From: Oceanobacillus salinisoli
GTDB taxonomy: Bacteria > Bacillota > Bacilli > Bacillales > Amphibacillaceae
Length of the DNA: 64,000 bases
NCBI RefSeq assembly: GCF_009733865.1
Contig: NZ_WOFB01000012.1
Span: 124,001 to 188,000, forward strand
Reading direction: 5' to 3'
A model generated the notes under the pieces. The model was not told the origin of the DNA. It did not search any database and was given only the letters and a program-made list of their open reading frames with translations. Of the stretch, positions 17,869 through 29,509 are shown piece after piece (the stretch's first letter is position 1; every line of letters begins with the position of its first letter). A program made the position numbers and the translations under genes.

Positions 17869-19089
17869 TTAATGCGAATGCGTCGATCGAGTAGAAATAG
17901 ACTTTCCATGCTTATGCTGTGGTGCATATTCAAATTTATACCACGTAACAAGCATGAGAAAACCACTTATAATGAGCAATAAACTAGTTACGAAAAATAC
18001 GGTTGAAAATCCGAATAGTGCAGCTAATAATCCACCGAGCGCGGGCCCAATAACATTCCCTAAAAATCGTAAACTCGTATTATAGCCAATAACTTCCCCC
18101 TGCATGGAAAGTGGTGCAGCTGTTCTAATGTAAGCCATTCGAACAGGAATAATTCCACCTATGGATACCCCTAATAAAAATCTTAATATAACCAGCTGCC
18201 AAATATTTGTTACGAATACACCAGGAAGGTAAACAATTCCTGCTACAAATAAAAGGATAATTAATATTTTAATATGGCCAAATTGATCCCCAAGTTTGCC
18301 CCAGCTTCTGGACATGAGTAAGTTTCCGAGACCGGCTGCTGAAAATGCTAATCCCGCAAAAAATGCAATGTTTACAGGTCCATGAATTTCTTCCACAAAC
18401 AAGGATAGTATAGGTTGAATGCTGAAATGAGCTACCTGTACAAGTGTGGATAAAAGTAAAACAACAAGCAGTATAGGACTGCGCAAAATGTGTATAATCA
18501 CTTCTTTACTTGAGTATGATTGATAGTCCTTTGCATCGTCGGAGAGTTTTACTTTCACTTCCTTAATGCCAAGCATTACCAGTAGTGCTGAGATAAAAAT
18601 CGTAAGGGAAATCCATTTAAATGTACTGGAATAGCCAAATGTATCAGCAAGTACACCACCCAGCATCGGTCCCATGAGTGAACCCGTAATATTTCCGGTT
18701 TGTAATGTCCCGAGAACTTTTCCGGCAGTTTCCTTTGGAGTTTGGGTAGAAATGAATGCTTGGGACATCGGAATGAATCCAGTAACCACTCCCATAAATA
18801 AACGCAATAAAAAAAGCTGCCAAACCGTTGTAGCAAATCCCATTAAGAAAACGGATAACCCAACACCTACAGCAGATATGATGAGAATATATCTTCTGCC
18901 ATACTTATCCCCAATTCTTCCCCAAATTGGAGAAAAAATAAATGCTGTAACAAAAGTGACTCCAAATGTCAGCCCTGACCATGTTTGGACATAGGCATCA
19001 GAATAATTCCCCATGGAGTCAATGTAAAGGGAGATAAACGGAATGACCATTGTCATGCTTCCGGCAATAAAAAAGTTAGCAAACCACAT
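17869..19089 (-). CDS. MFS multidrug-type transporter (start codon uncertain)
   Basis: This 12-helix major facilitator (406 residues from ATG 19089) has the antiporter-type motif A GRIGDKYGRRYILI after helix 2 and motif C-like LGTLQTGNITGSLMGPMLGG in helix 5. That suggests DHA1-type drug/proton antiport. The ATG at 19089 has no ribosome-binding site. The frame stays open upstream with SSDITVKRNLAI, as expected for the family, and GGAAGGG sits about 9 bases before an in-frame ATC at 19134-19132. Translation may therefore begin at a non-AUG codon, or the original ATG has mutated. Confidence 0.85.
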   Translation of the reverse strand: MWFANFFIAGSMTMVIPFISLYIDSMGNYSDAYVQTWSGLTFGVTFVTAFIFSPIWGRIGDKYGRRYILIISAVGVGLSVFLMGFATTVWQLFLLRLFMGVVTGFIPMSQAFISTQTPKETAGKVLGTLQTGNITGSLMGPMLGGVLADTFGYSSTFKWISLTIFISALLVMLGIKEVKVKLSDDAKDYQSYSSKEVIIHILRSPILLVVLLLSTLVQVAHFSIQPILSLFVEEIHGPVNIAFFAGLAFSAAGLGNLLMSRSWGKLGDQFGHIKILIILLFVAGIVYLPGVFVTNIWQLVILRFLLGVSIGGIIPVRMAYIRTAAPLSMQGEVIGYNTSLRFLGNVIGPALGGLLAALFGFSTVFFVTSLLLIISGFLMLVTWYKFEYAPQHKHGKSISTRSTHSH

Positions 19090-19134
19090 GATTGCTAAAT
19101 TTCGTTTGACCGTTATGTCTGATGAATCAACGAT

Positions 19135-19488
19135 GGTATTTCCCTTCCTTCAGTAAATTTTATTTCGATACTCTAAATATTACCCTATTCGAAGGGATTT
19201 TTAAAGAACCCTGCTCAACTTTCATTAATTTGTAATGGCAAAGCAATGATGGAAGGATAGTGTAAAAAAAAGTATATGAACTTAAAGAGTCGAGTATTAC
19301 ATTTTCATGTAAGATGTTACTTTTGTAATAATTTTCACTGTATGTAGTTCGAATGTATCAAATCTATTACATTTGAAACAATTTAATAGAATTTAGTAAT
19401 GGTTGTAATAGACTCTTAATGATGCTGTTACTGTTTTCTCTATCAACCTGTGATAGGATTGTTCATAGAATTTAAAGGAGGAATCCAT
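19135..19488. other. Divergent promoter region between MFS and LysM-3D genes
   Basis: There is no ORF. The plus-strand half (19290-19420) contains many TGTAA/TTACA words. In Bacillus, yocH is activated by WalR, which binds two TGTWAH hexamers spaced 11 bases; I found no pair with that exact spacing, so regulation remains open. Confidence 0.4.
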
Positions 19489-20235
19489 ATGAGGAAAATA
19501 GTAACAATTGTTGTTGCTGCAATCATTATGGCAACTACAGCTGTAACTACAGTTTCAGCAGAAGAATATGAAGTCCAAGTAGGAGATAGCCTCTGGGGGA
19601 TTGCAAAAGAAACGAATACATCTGTCGAGGAGTTAATAGATATAAATGATTTAAAAACAACGGTTATCCATCCAAAACAAGTTTTACTGCTTAATGAGAG
19701 ATACATAGTAAAACGTGGTGATTCGTTAATCAGCATTGCCGAGCAATACGATGTATCTGTAGATGACTTAATGAAGTGGAATAATCTCGAATCCAATATA
19801 ATTATTATTGGACAGGAATTAGATATTAAAGGTGTAACTGTCGAGCAAGCAGAAGAAAGTGAAAAGGTAGTATCCGAGCAATCAACAGAGAAGAAAGAAG
19901 AAACTAAATCAGTGGAAGTAAATACCTCTGATAATACGCCTGAAGGGAAAACAATGACTGTAACAGCAACAGCGTATACTGCCAGCTGTGAAGGATGTTC
20001 TGGTGTAACATATACAGGTGTTGACTTGAATGAAAATCCAAATGCAAAAGTGATCGCCGTTGATCCGAATGTCATCCCACTAGGATCCGAGGTATATATA
20101 GAAGGTTATGGTTATGCAACTGCTGCAGATATCGGCAGTGCTATTAAAGGCAATAAGATTGATGTATTTATTCCAAGCTTAAATGAAGCTAAAGCTTGGG
20201 GCAACCGTAAAGTTGATATAACAATTGTAGAATAA
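19489..20235 (+). CDS. Secreted LysM-3D domain cell-wall protein (YocH-like)
   Basis: The 248-residue exported protein has a Sec signal with cleavage near VSAEEY and two LysM peptidoglycan-binding repeats (about 26-70 and 72-115; VQVGDSLWGIAKETN and VKRGDSLISIAEQYD). A Glu/Ser-rich linker leads to a C-terminal 3D domain (about 162-247). The three aspartates of the name are visible in IAVDPNVIPLG, AADIGSAIKG and KIDVFIPS, as in MltA-like lytic enzymes. It probably cuts or remodels peptidoglycan. AAAGGAGG 7 bases upstream fixes the start at 19489. Confidence 0.9.
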   Translation: MRKIVTIVVAAIIMATTAVTTVSAEEYEVQVGDSLWGIAKETNTSVEELIDINDLKTTVIHPKQVLLLNERYIVKRGDSLISIAEQYDVSVDDLMKWNNLESNIIIIGQELDIKGVTVEQAEESEKVVSEQSTEKKEETKSVEVNTSDNTPEGKTMTVTATAYTASCEGCSGVTYTGVDLNENPNAKVIAVDPNVIPLGSEVYIEGYGYATAADIGSAIKGNKIDVFIPSLNEAKAWGNRKVDITIVE

Positions 20236-20277
20236 AAAAGAAGGAATGCACCCTTGTAGGATGTATTCCTTCTTTTA
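20236..20277. terminator. Bidirectional terminator
   Basis: AAAAGAAGGAATGCA pairs with TGTATTCCTTCTTTT, with T-runs in both orientations. It ends the LysM-3D gene and, on the other strand, the small gene that stops at 20292. Confidence 0.85.
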
Positions 20278-20291
20278 ACATGTATAAAACA

Positions 20292-20423
20292 TTAAAAATG
20301 AACTTCTGTTGAGACACCGTTTTCTTCAATGACTTCAACCGGTTCATCTGTAGATTTTATGACTCCAACGGTTCCAACTGCTAAAATGACCATTACAAAC
20401 AGACCGAATAAAACCTTCCGCAT
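20292..20423 (-). CDS. 43-residue single-pass membrane protein
   Basis: The minus-strand ATG at 20423 is preceded by GGAGGG at 8 bases. The product, MRKVLFGLFVMVILAVGTVG and 23 more residues, has one membrane helix after two basic residues and an acidic exposed tail (STDEPVEVIEENGVSTEVHF). The gene sits between a bidirectional terminator and the kbl leader. The combination of ribosome-binding site, membrane helix and terminator argues for a real gene. I recognise no family. Confidence 0.6.
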   Translation of the reverse strand: MRKVLFGLFVMVILAVGTVGVIKSTDEPVEVIEENGVSTEVHF

Positions 20424-20614
20424 TCCTGATGCCCTCCATCAATTGTTTCTACTGTCATTATAATAAAAATAATGCAAATTAACCACAGGGAAATCTTGCA
20501 TATTATGAAAATGTATCTATTTTGTTTATGTATATTCTTGAAGAAAAAAATTATTCAAATTATGATAAATGTAAGCGCTTTATTAATATATTAAAATATA
20601 AGGGGGAAGTAAAA

Positions 20615-21805
20615 ATGACAAGTGCGGCATTACATGATTTTTTAAATAAAAACTTGCAGGTTTTAAAGCAGCAGGGACTATACAATGAGGTGGATACGGT
20701 TGAGAGTGAAAATGGTCCGGTTATAAATATCAATGGGAAAAGCTTCATAAATTTATCATCTAATAATTACTTAGGATTAGCAACAGATTTAAGGCTTAAA
20801 AAGGTTGCTATGGATGCAATTGAGAAATATGGAGTTGGTTCCGGAGCAGTACGGACAATTAACGGAACATTTAGTCTGCATGTAGAGTTAGAAAAGAAGC
20901 TGGCAGAATTTAAAGGTACAGAAGCTGCCATTGCGTATCAATCTGGTTTTAATTGTAATATGGCTGCCATTTCAGCCGTGATGAATCAAAACGATGTAAT
21001 CTTATCAGATGCTTTAAACCATGCATCTATCATTGATGGATGCCGGTTATCGAAAGCAACGATTATCCGATATGAGCATTCGGATATTGATGATTTAAGG
21101 AAGAAAGCGAAAGAGGCGGTATCATCTGGTAACTATAACAAAATTATGGTGATTACAGATGGTGTCTTTTCTATGGATGGGGATATTGCTAAACTTCCGG
21201 AGATTGTGGAAATCGCAGAAGAATTGGACTTAATAACGTACGTGGATGATGCCCATGGAACCGGGGTTACAGGAGATGGTTATGGAACCGTGAAACAATT
21301 CGAACTGCAGGAGAAAGTCGATTTTCAAATTGGCACCTTATCGAAAGCAATCGGTGTGGTCGGTGGGTATGTTGCCGGAAAAGCGAATGTCATAGATTGG
21401 TTGAAAGTAAGGTCCCGTCCATTTCTTTTTTCAACAGCGGTAACACCTGTAGATGCGGCCGCAAGTACAAAAGCAATCGAATTGCTAATGGATTCTGGGG
21501 ATTTAAACAAGAAGCTTTGGAAAAATGGAAATGATTTAAAACAGGGCTTAAAGAAGCTGGGATTTCATATTGGAAACAGTGAAACACCGATTACACCATG
21601 TATTATTGGTGAGGAGAAGGCCTCACAAGAATTCAGTAAACGTCTATACGAGGAAGGAATCTACGCTAAATCCATCGTTTTTCCCACCGTCCCCAAAGGA
21701 ACCGGTCGTGTACGCAACATGCCAACTGCAGCCCATACGAAAGAAATGATCAACCAAACACTTATCGCATATGAGAAGGTCGGAAAGGAAATGGGCTTAA
21801 TTTAA
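20615..21805 (+). CDS. kbl: Glycine C-acetyltransferase (2-amino-3-ketobutyrate CoA ligase)
   Basis: This PLP enzyme splits 2-amino-3-oxobutyrate, made from threonine by threonine dehydrogenase, with CoA into glycine and acetyl-CoA. The 396 residues cover the whole alpha-oxoamine synthase fold, with [47 protein letters not shown] and the PLP lysine in [22 protein letters not shown] before ATG 20615 sets the start; the upstream in-frame extension has no site. The partner gene tdh follows 109 bases later but is frameshifted. Confidence 0.92.
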   Translation: MTSAALHDFLNKNLQVLKQQGLYNEVDTVESENGPVININGKSFINLSSNNYLGLATDLRLKKVAMDAIEKYGVGSGAVRTINGTFSLHVELEKKLAEFKGTEAAIAYQSGFNCNMAAISAVMNQNDVILSDALNHASIIDGCRLSKATIIRYEHSDIDDLRKKAKEAVSSGNYNKIMVITDGVFSMDGDIAKLPEIVEIAEELDLITYVDDAHGTGVTGDGYGTVKQFELQEKVDFQIGTLSKAIGVVGGYVAGKANVIDWLKVRSRPFLFSTAVTPVDAAASTKAIELLMDSGDLNKKLWKNGNDLKQGLKKLGFHIGNSETPITPCIIGEEKASQEFSKRLYEEGIYAKSIVFPTVPKGTGRVRNMPTAAHTKEMINQTLIAYEKVGKEMGLI

Positions 21806-21914
21806 CTTAACCAAACAGTATTACGGGTAAAAACATGCTATTTTCATAGGTTTTTGTTGCTTTCTAATCGTCACTATGAATGCGAATTTTATTAAAAACA
21901 AGGAGAGTCTCAAT

Positions 21915-22891
21915 ATGAAAAGAATATTGATTACTGGTTCACTTGGACAGATTGCTCAGAACTTGTATACAGGATGCGAAAGATTTATGGCATTTCCAAT
22001 GTTATTGCTGCAGATATTCGTGAATTGAAGGAAGCGAGAGAGAATGGGCCTTTTGAACGGTTGGATGTTACAGATGGAATGAAGCTGTCTGTTACAGCGA
22101 AAAGGCATAATGTAGACACCATCATCCATTTAGCTGCCATTCTATCAGCAAAGGCGGAAACCATGCCATTAAAGGCCTGGCACGTAAATATGGTAGGATT
22201 GATTAATGCGTTGGAAGTAGCCAAAGAAATGAACCTTCAATTTTTCACCCCTAGCTCTATTGGTGCGTTTGGCCCTTCTACCCCAAAAGAAGATACACCA
22301 CAAGTTACCGTTCAGCGACCAATTACCATGTATGGAATTAATAAAGTAACAGCAGAATTGCTTTGTGATTATTATTTTAATCGTTATGGAATCGATACAA
22401 GAGGAATCCGGTTCCCGGGATTAATTTCTCACGCTACCACACCGGGCGGGGGAACGTCAGATTATGCGGTAGATATGTACTATCACGCTGTCATAAAGAA
22501 GGCGTATATATCATGTATTGCAGAAGGGACACGTATGGACATGATGTATATGCCTGATGCACTGGATGCCATTATTCAACTGATGGAGGCAGATTCTAAG
22601 AAGTTGGTGAATCGCAATTCCTATAATATATCAGCATTCTCTGTAGCGCCGGAGGATTTTGCTAAAGCAATCCGTAAATATATTCCTGAGTTTAAATTGG
22701 ATTATCAGATTGACCTAGTTCGCCAAAACATAGCAGAAAGCTGGCCAGACAGTTTGGATTGCACAGCCGCCAAGGAAGAATGGGGTTTTCAAGCTAAATA
22801 TGATTTGGATAAAACGACAGAAGATATGCTACGAAAAGTGGAAGAGAATATGGTGAACAAGAATTCCGAAATGAAGGGAAAAAGCTCATAA
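21915..22891 (+). pseudogene. tdh: L-threonine 3-dehydrogenase, NAD-dependent epimerase type, frameshifted
   Basis: The frame opened by ATG 21915 (behind AGGAG) encodes [18 protein letters not shown], the Rossmann GxxGxxG start. The rest, [16 protein letters not shown] onward to 22891, is in another frame. One missing base near 21971-21973 explains it: adding one base would give T-G-M-R-K-I-Y-G, matching the family. The downstream part keeps [11 protein letters not shown] (YxxxK catalytic pair), [10 protein letters not shown]-like GIRFPGLIS and a normal C-terminus. The enzyme oxidises threonine to 2-amino-3-oxobutyrate for Kbl. With a single lesion this is either very recent inactivation, programmed or tolerated slippage, or a sequencing error. 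Confidence 0.85.
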
Positions 22892-23016
22892 ATGGTGAGG
22901 GAATCCAATAATGAAGGAGAAAATCCCTTAAATGGAGTAACCGTAAAAATGGATAGAGATTTAGAATACGCTCGTCTATCAGAAAAGTAACTCCTTGAAT
23001 ACTTTTCTAAACGCAT

Positions 23017-23044
23017 AAAAAGGCACTCCGCACAGGGAGTGCCT
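23017..23044 (-). terminator. Terminator of the ABC-F gene
   Basis: GGCACTCC pairs with GGAGTGCC around a 5-base loop; on the minus strand it is followed by TTTTTATG. It lies 14 bases past the ABC-F stop codon. Confidence 0.85.
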
Positions 23045-23057
23045 AGCTATCTAACCA

Positions 23058-25232
<2,175 letters not shown>

Positions 25233-25877
25233 TCAGTCAAGGTCAAGTGTATCAATACCTAATGACTGATATGGAATTTTGATTCGAAATGCTAGATTAT
25301 TTGCTTCAAGGTCGATATGCTCGACAGAAACGGTAAAATTACTTTTCATTTCCATTTCAGTTACAGCAACATAGATTTCCTCTTCTAACGGATTAATCGT
25401 AACCCATTCAGGCATATTTAAGTATTTATCCATGTATTCCATAATCTTTTGGTTGGGTAGTTCCAATAAACCAATGGAAATGGAACGCTGCTTCAGAATG
25501 ATATCTCCATTATCCTGGACAAGGGGTTCCAAGTGAACAGAAAGCGGAACAGTTGTACTAAATACAGGAAGTTCTCCCATCAAGTGCACATCATCTTCAA
25601 GAAAAATGTAATAGCGATGTTTGGAATCAACGAGCAACTGGTCAATATACGCATTAATCAATTCGTTTAAATTTTGCTTCGTTGTCCGTACAACAAATTC
25701 CGAACTATCCTGCGTATTTGGTTCTGGAACAGGTGAAATCTTATTTTCAGATACAGGCCAAAAAATGAGGGCAGCAAGAATGGCAAAGATGAAAATATTG
25801 AAACCTAGCAAACTATAAAATAATCTTTTCCACTTATTATGTTTCTTCAATTCTTTACGAGCGGTCACATCACTCAA
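25233..25877 (-). CDS. ypmS: YpmS family membrane-anchored protein (DUF2140)
   Basis: The 214 residues have a basic cytoplasmic N-terminus and a membrane helix (about 20-42, LLGFNIFIFAILAALIFWP). An extracellular domain follows with VVRTTKQNLNELINAYI and ILKQRSISIGLLELPN, matching Bacillus YpmS. The molecular function is unknown. It overlaps the 3' end of the GDSL hydrolase gene by 4 bases (ATGA), reproducing the ypmR-ypmS order of Bacillus. Confidence 0.85.
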   Translation of the reverse strand: MSDVTARKELKKHNKWKRLFYSLLGFNIFIFAILAALIFWPVSENKISPVPEPNTQDSSEFVVRTTKQNLNELINAYIDQLLVDSKHRYYIFLEDDVHLMGELPVFSTTVPLSVHLEPLVQDNGDIILKQRSISIGLLELPNQKIMEYMDKYLNMPEWVTINPLEEEIYVAVTEMEMKSNFTVSVEHIDLEANNLAFRIKIPYQSLGIDTLDLD

Positions 25878-26776
25878 CTCTCTTCATTCGTAATATAGTT
25901 CAGCACACGCTCAGCGATTCGATGATATCCTTGATAATTTGGGTGGAAATTATCATCAGCAAACAAATTAATATCTTCGTCTTTGAATAAATCCACCGTA
26001 GGAATAAAGGTAACCTTTTCGTTTTCATCGGCAATGGATTCGGATGTGCTGTTGTATGTTTCCACAATCATATTCAATTCTTCTATGTCCTGAAAGTATT
26101 TTTCAAATGGATTATAAAATCCGACTAGATAAATATTTGCTTCTTTGTTTAAATCTTTTAATTTAGCTATAACCTCCCGTAAGTTATTTTCGAAGTTTAC
26201 CCGTTCTTCAATAAAATCGTGAAGCGATAAATTCATAATATTTTCTTTCGCAACCTGCATAATATCATTGGCGCCAATCGTAATTAAAATGATATTTGCT
26301 TCTTGAATCGCAGAGCTAACTTCCTCATCATCCAGACGGTTTAATAACTGAACAGAACGCAGACCACGTTTTCCAAAATTCTCAAATTGAGCCACTTCAC
26401 CATTGGCATTAATCGTCCGTTCGAGTATGCCAATATAACCGTTTTGGTTCGTACTGTCACCAACACCCTGTGTCAAGGAATCACCGATTGCCACAATATT
26501 GGTAGGGTTGTTTTGAAAATAGTTAATCGTGCTCTGAACAGCTTCCGATATGATTTCGGGAAGAGCTTTTGGTTCTTCTTCATGTATTTCTTCTTTTGGA
26601 GGTTCAGCTTCCCCGTGTTCCTCGGTTATTTCTATGTCATTTTCCTCTTCTATTTCTGTTTCTTCAGAAAATGTTTGCTGGCTTACAAATTCATCGGATC
26701 CAACTGAATAGATGATTAGGATAATGGCTATACATAATAAAATTGATCCGGTTATATAAAAATACTTGCGTCTCAT
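25874..26776 (-). CDS. ypmR: SGNH/GDSL hydrolase (YpmR-like)
   Basis: The 300-residue protein has an N-terminal membrane anchor or signal and an acidic linker (EETEIEEENDIEITEE). Its SGNH esterase domain has block I GDSLTQGVGD with the nucleophilic Ser, block III GANDIM, and block V DNFHPNYQGY with catalytic Asp and His. It presumably acts outside the membrane on lipid or cell-envelope esters. ATG 26776 is used because AGGTG lies 8 bases upstream; the GTG at 26785 lies in that site. Confidence 0.87.
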   Translation of the reverse strand: MRRKYFYITGSILLCIAIILIIYSVGSDEFVSQQTFSEETEIEEENDIEITEEHGEAEPPKEEIHEEEPKALPEIISEAVQSTINYFQNNPTNIVAIGDSLTQGVGDSTNQNGYIGILERTINANGEVAQFENFGKRGLRSVQLLNRLDDEEVSSAIQEANIILITIGANDIMQVAKENIMNLSLHDFIEERVNFENNLREVIAKLKDLNKEANIYLVGFYNPFEKYFQDIEELNMIVETYNSTSESIADENEKVTFIPTVDLFKDEDINLFADDNFHPNYQGYHRIAERVLNYITNEES

Positions 26777-26949
26777 GTGTATCACACCTATGTTGATTTA
26801 CTATATATTATGGCTATATGAGTCAATTGTCCACTAAAAAATTCCTCGAATTTATATTACTATTGAAGCTGTTTATCTATTTTATGTATACCCTAATATT
26901 TTAATCAATAACATACAAAGTTAAACACCTAGCAAAAAAGTAATGATAA

Positions 26950-26988
26950 AAAACTCGCATATACTCCTTCTTTCCCAATGCGAGTTTT
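26950..26988. terminator. Bidirectional hairpin
   Basis: AAAACTCGCAT pairs perfectly with ATGCGAGTTTT around a 17-base loop, with A/T tracts on both sides. It could stop transcription entering ypmR from the right. Confidence 0.6.
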
Positions 26989-27120
26989 AAATCATACATG
27001 TTGTATTAAAACTTTCGAATTCATATAAGAAAAAAATGGGGGTGCAAAAACAATCCATTCAGATCACCACTTACTGGAAGGATTGCATCAAATGAATGCT
27101 TACTATTTATGTCGGAGCCG

Positions 27121-27290
27121 AACGAAGGCTGAATTCCCGGAACGAAAGCTGAATTCCCGGAACGAAGGCTGAAATCTCGGAACGAAGGCTGAATTCCCGG
27201 AACGAAGGCTGAATTCTCGGAACGAAAGCTGAATTCCCAGAATGAAAGCTGAAATCCCGAAATGAAAACTCATTTCTCTAAACGAAAAAC
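27121..27290. repeat. 20-bp tandem repeat, about 8.5 copies
   Basis: Units of exactly 20 bp with consensus AACGAAGGCTGAATTCCCGG start at 27121 and repeat without spacers to 27280, with a half unit after that. The first six differ by only one to three bases; the last two are progressively diverged (AATGAAAACTCATTTCTCTA). The period is not a multiple of three and the frame carries stop codons, so it is not a coding repeat. Confidence 0.95.
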
Positions 27291-27323
27291 AAAAGGAAAA
27301 GGTGCAAGGCTTCTGCCTGCACC
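27288..27323 (-). terminator. Terminator of metY
   Basis: GGTGCAGGC pairs with GCCTTGCACC around AGAA on the minus strand, followed by TTTTCCTTTTG. It lies 13 bases beyond the metY stop. Confidence 0.8.
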
Positions 27324-27336
27324 CAATCTATTACCT

Positions 27337-29055
27337 TTATACAAGAGCTGCTGCACTCTCTGTATTTCCTCTTAAGCGATCTGCTTCTTCAAATGGATTT
27401 TTATTCGTAATTACCGTAATTCCGGCAGCCTTTGCATTTTCTACGGTTTCGTCAGCCTGGGCACTATTTTCTACCCAAAGTAGTTTACCTTGTTTATTGA
27501 TAAACTCCTCAATTGTTGATGAAGGTAGCGATTCACCTTTAATCCAAACCGCATCAATGTTATCTGGAATATCTGCCAATGCTTTATACTCCTGACCGTC
27601 TCCAAAAGGAATCAATTGGTATCCTAATTTTTCTAGTTTAGCTGCAATTTCGCAAGTTGAACCAGTGCTTGCAATTACTTTTTTTCGAATAGCTCCTCCT
27701 GCACGGTCAAATGGGGATGAAAGCAACCACTTAATAGCATCTTCCTCTGTTTCCTGGATAACAGGAGCTTCACCTGTAGCCTTTGCAATGGCTTGGTCAA
27801 GATCTGCTAGAATATCATCGGTTGATTCCAATCCAATTGATAGACGAACAAGCTCTTCGGTAACGCCGCTCTTCTTCAAGTCTTCTGCACCTAACTGCTG
27901 ATGGGTAGTGGAAGCCGGATGAATAATTAGTGATTTCGCATCACCAACATTCGCCACATGAGACCATAATGTAACATGATCAATCAGTTTTCTTCCCGCA
28001 TCACGTCCACCTTTAATACCAAATGTAATAATCGAGCCAAGTCCTTCTTTAAAGTATTTTTTCGCTGTTTCATGGGAAGGATGCTCTTCTAGTCCTGGGT
28101 AATTCACCCATTCCACAGCTGGATGATTTTTCAGGAATTGAGCAACTTCCAGTGCATTTTCCGTATGACGTTTAATACGTAAGTGCAGTGTTTCTAAGCC
28201 TTGTAAGAATAGGAAAGCATTTTGCGGGCTTAGGCATGCACCAATGTCACGTAATAATTGAACACGTAATTTTGTGATAAAAGCAGCAGGACCGAGATCA
28301 ACATATTTTAGCCCGTGATAGCTTTCATCAGGCTCTGTGAATCCTGGGAACCTGCCGTTACCCCAATCAAAACGTCCGCCGTCGACAACGACACCGCCAA
28401 TGGTAGTACCGTGGCCACCAATCCATTTCGTTGCAGAGTGAACGACAATGTCCGCACCCCATGTCAATGGTTTGGCTCCATAAGGCGTTGCAAACGTATT
28501 GTCAATAATTAATGGAATTCCATTTTCATGAGCAATATCAGCGATGGTCTCTACATCAAATACGTTTAAGCTTGGATTAGTAATAATCTCACCAAAAACA
28601 GCTTTTGTTTTCTTATTGATTGCTGCCCTCACTGCCTCTGGATTCGTTCCATCAACGAATTTGACTGTGATTCCATAGCGAGGAAGCGTGTTGGCAAAGA
28701 GATTATACGTTCCACCATATAAATTGCTGTCTGCTACAATTTCGTCGCCTGTGCCAGCAATATTTAAGATAGTTAATGTAATAGCAGCCATTCCGGATGA
28801 AGTAGCTAGTGCACCAACTCCATCTTCTAATGTGGCAATACGCTGTTCAAATGCATCTAAAGTAGGATTCATAATTCGTGAATAGATATTTCCTGATTCA
28901 GCTAATCCGAATAGATTTTGAGCATGCTCGGTATCGCGAAAAACGTAGGAAGTAGTTTGATAGATTGGTACCGCGCGGGATCCTGTACTAGGATCAGGCT
29001 CCTGACCTGCGTGAAGTAATAGTGTTTCCGGGTTTTGTAAATGAAAATTAGACAT
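27337..29055 (-). CDS. metY: O-acetylhomoserine sulfhydrylase with C-terminal extension
   Basis: This PLP enzyme joins O-acetylhomoserine with sulfide to give homocysteine, the last step before methionine. The catalytic part spans about residues 1-435, with [59 protein letters not shown] and the PLP lysine in [14 protein letters not shown] further domain of about 130 residues ([29 protein letters not shown]-type, roughly 445-572) is absent from standard MetY of about 430 residues. It looks like a CoA-binding Rossmann-like module seen in some Firmicute MetY. An upstream S-box riboswitch regulates the gene. Confidence 0.92.
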   Translation of the reverse strand: MSNFHLQNPETLLLHAGQEPDPSTGSRAVPIYQTTSYVFRDTEHAQNLFGLAESGNIYSRIMNPTLDAFEQRIATLEDGVGALATSSGMAAITLTILNIAGTGDEIVADSNLYGGTYNLFANTLPRYGITVKFVDGTNPEAVRAAINKKTKAVFGEIITNPSLNVFDVETIADIAHENGIPLIIDNTFATPYGAKPLTWGADIVVHSATKWIGGHGTTIGGVVVDGGRFDWGNGRFPGFTEPDESYHGLKYVDLGPAAFITKLRVQLLRDIGACLSPQNAFLFLQGLETLHLRIKRHTENALEVAQFLKNHPAVEWVNYPGLEEHPSHETAKKYFKEGLGSIITFGIKGGRDAGRKLIDHVTLWSHVANVGDAKSLIIHPASTTHQQLGAEDLKKSGVTEELVRLSIGLESTDDILADLDQAIAKATGEAPVIQETEEDAIKWLLSSPFDRAGGAIRKKVIASTGSTCEIAAKLEKLGYQLIPFGDGQEYKALADIPDNIDAVWIKGESLPSSTIEEFINKQGKLLWVENSAQADETVENAKAAGITVITNKNPFEEADRLRGNTESAAALV

Positions 29056-29121
29056 GAAAAATTCCTCCTTGGGTTTATATATACTGTATAGCTTCTGCTT
29101 AACAAATCTGGTGGAAGAGAG

Positions 29122-29158
29122 GAGATAAGAAAAGCCCTCTTCCTAAGAAGAGGGCTCT
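29122..29158 (-). terminator. S-box expression-platform terminator
   Basis: On the minus strand AGCCCTCTTC pairs with GAAGAGGGCT around TTAG, followed by TTTCTTATC. It lies between the S-box aptamer and metY and would stop transcription when SAM is bound. Confidence 0.85.
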
Positions 29159-29180
29159 ATTTATGTAATAGCCGGTCCTC

Positions 29181-29299
29181 CTCTTATCTTCCAGATCGTG
29201 ATGACCTGTAGGATTTAGCACCGTCAAAAGCTAGGTTGTCCTTGCTTTGAGGTTGCCGGGCTTCACAGGGCCTATTCCCTCCGCCACTCTTGATAAGAG
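29181..29299 (-). ncRNA. S-box (SAM-I) riboswitch
   Basis: Read on the minus strand, CTCTTATCAAGAGTGGCGGA, GGGAATAGGCCCTGTGAAGC, CCGGCAACC and a closing GGAAGATAAGAG form the SAM-I aptamer: P1 CTCTTATC/GATAAGAG, the GGAGGGA core, the conserved CCCGGCAACC and the kink-turn region. High S-adenosylmethionine would favour the following terminator and shut off metY. Confidence 0.95.
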
Positions 29300-29509
29300 C
29301 TAATTCAATTGATTAATGCCTAGTATAATCGTCAGAATTTTGTTTGTCAACAGATTTAAGGAAATATTTTAATTAAAATAATTTCAGGCTGTTTTATGAG
29401 ATTATGAATCTTGCTGATAGATTGCGATATAAGAGAGTACACCGTCTGATTCCGCTCCGGCAGTCGCACACCTTAGGGCAACGTTGGATCTTCCTTGGAA
29501 TGGATCTAC

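Larger units (their letters stand above)
26777..27336. other. Spacer with terminator hairpins and a tandem repeat
   Basis: It holds a bidirectional hairpin (26950-26988), a 20-bp tandem repeat block (27121-27290) and the metY terminator (27288-27323). No ORF is supported. Confidence 0.6.

Noticed and set aside
19290-19440. WalR binding site upstream of the LysM-3D gene
   Set aside because: Many TGTAA words occur but none forms the required pair with 11-base spacing.
19443-20075. 210-residue minus-strand ORF
   Set aside because: It is the antisense shadow of the LysM-3D gene: low-complexity Ser/Thr/Phe composition and no ribosome-binding site.
27121-27290. CRISPR array
   Set aside because: The 20-bp units are contiguous with no unique spacers, and no cas gene is present.
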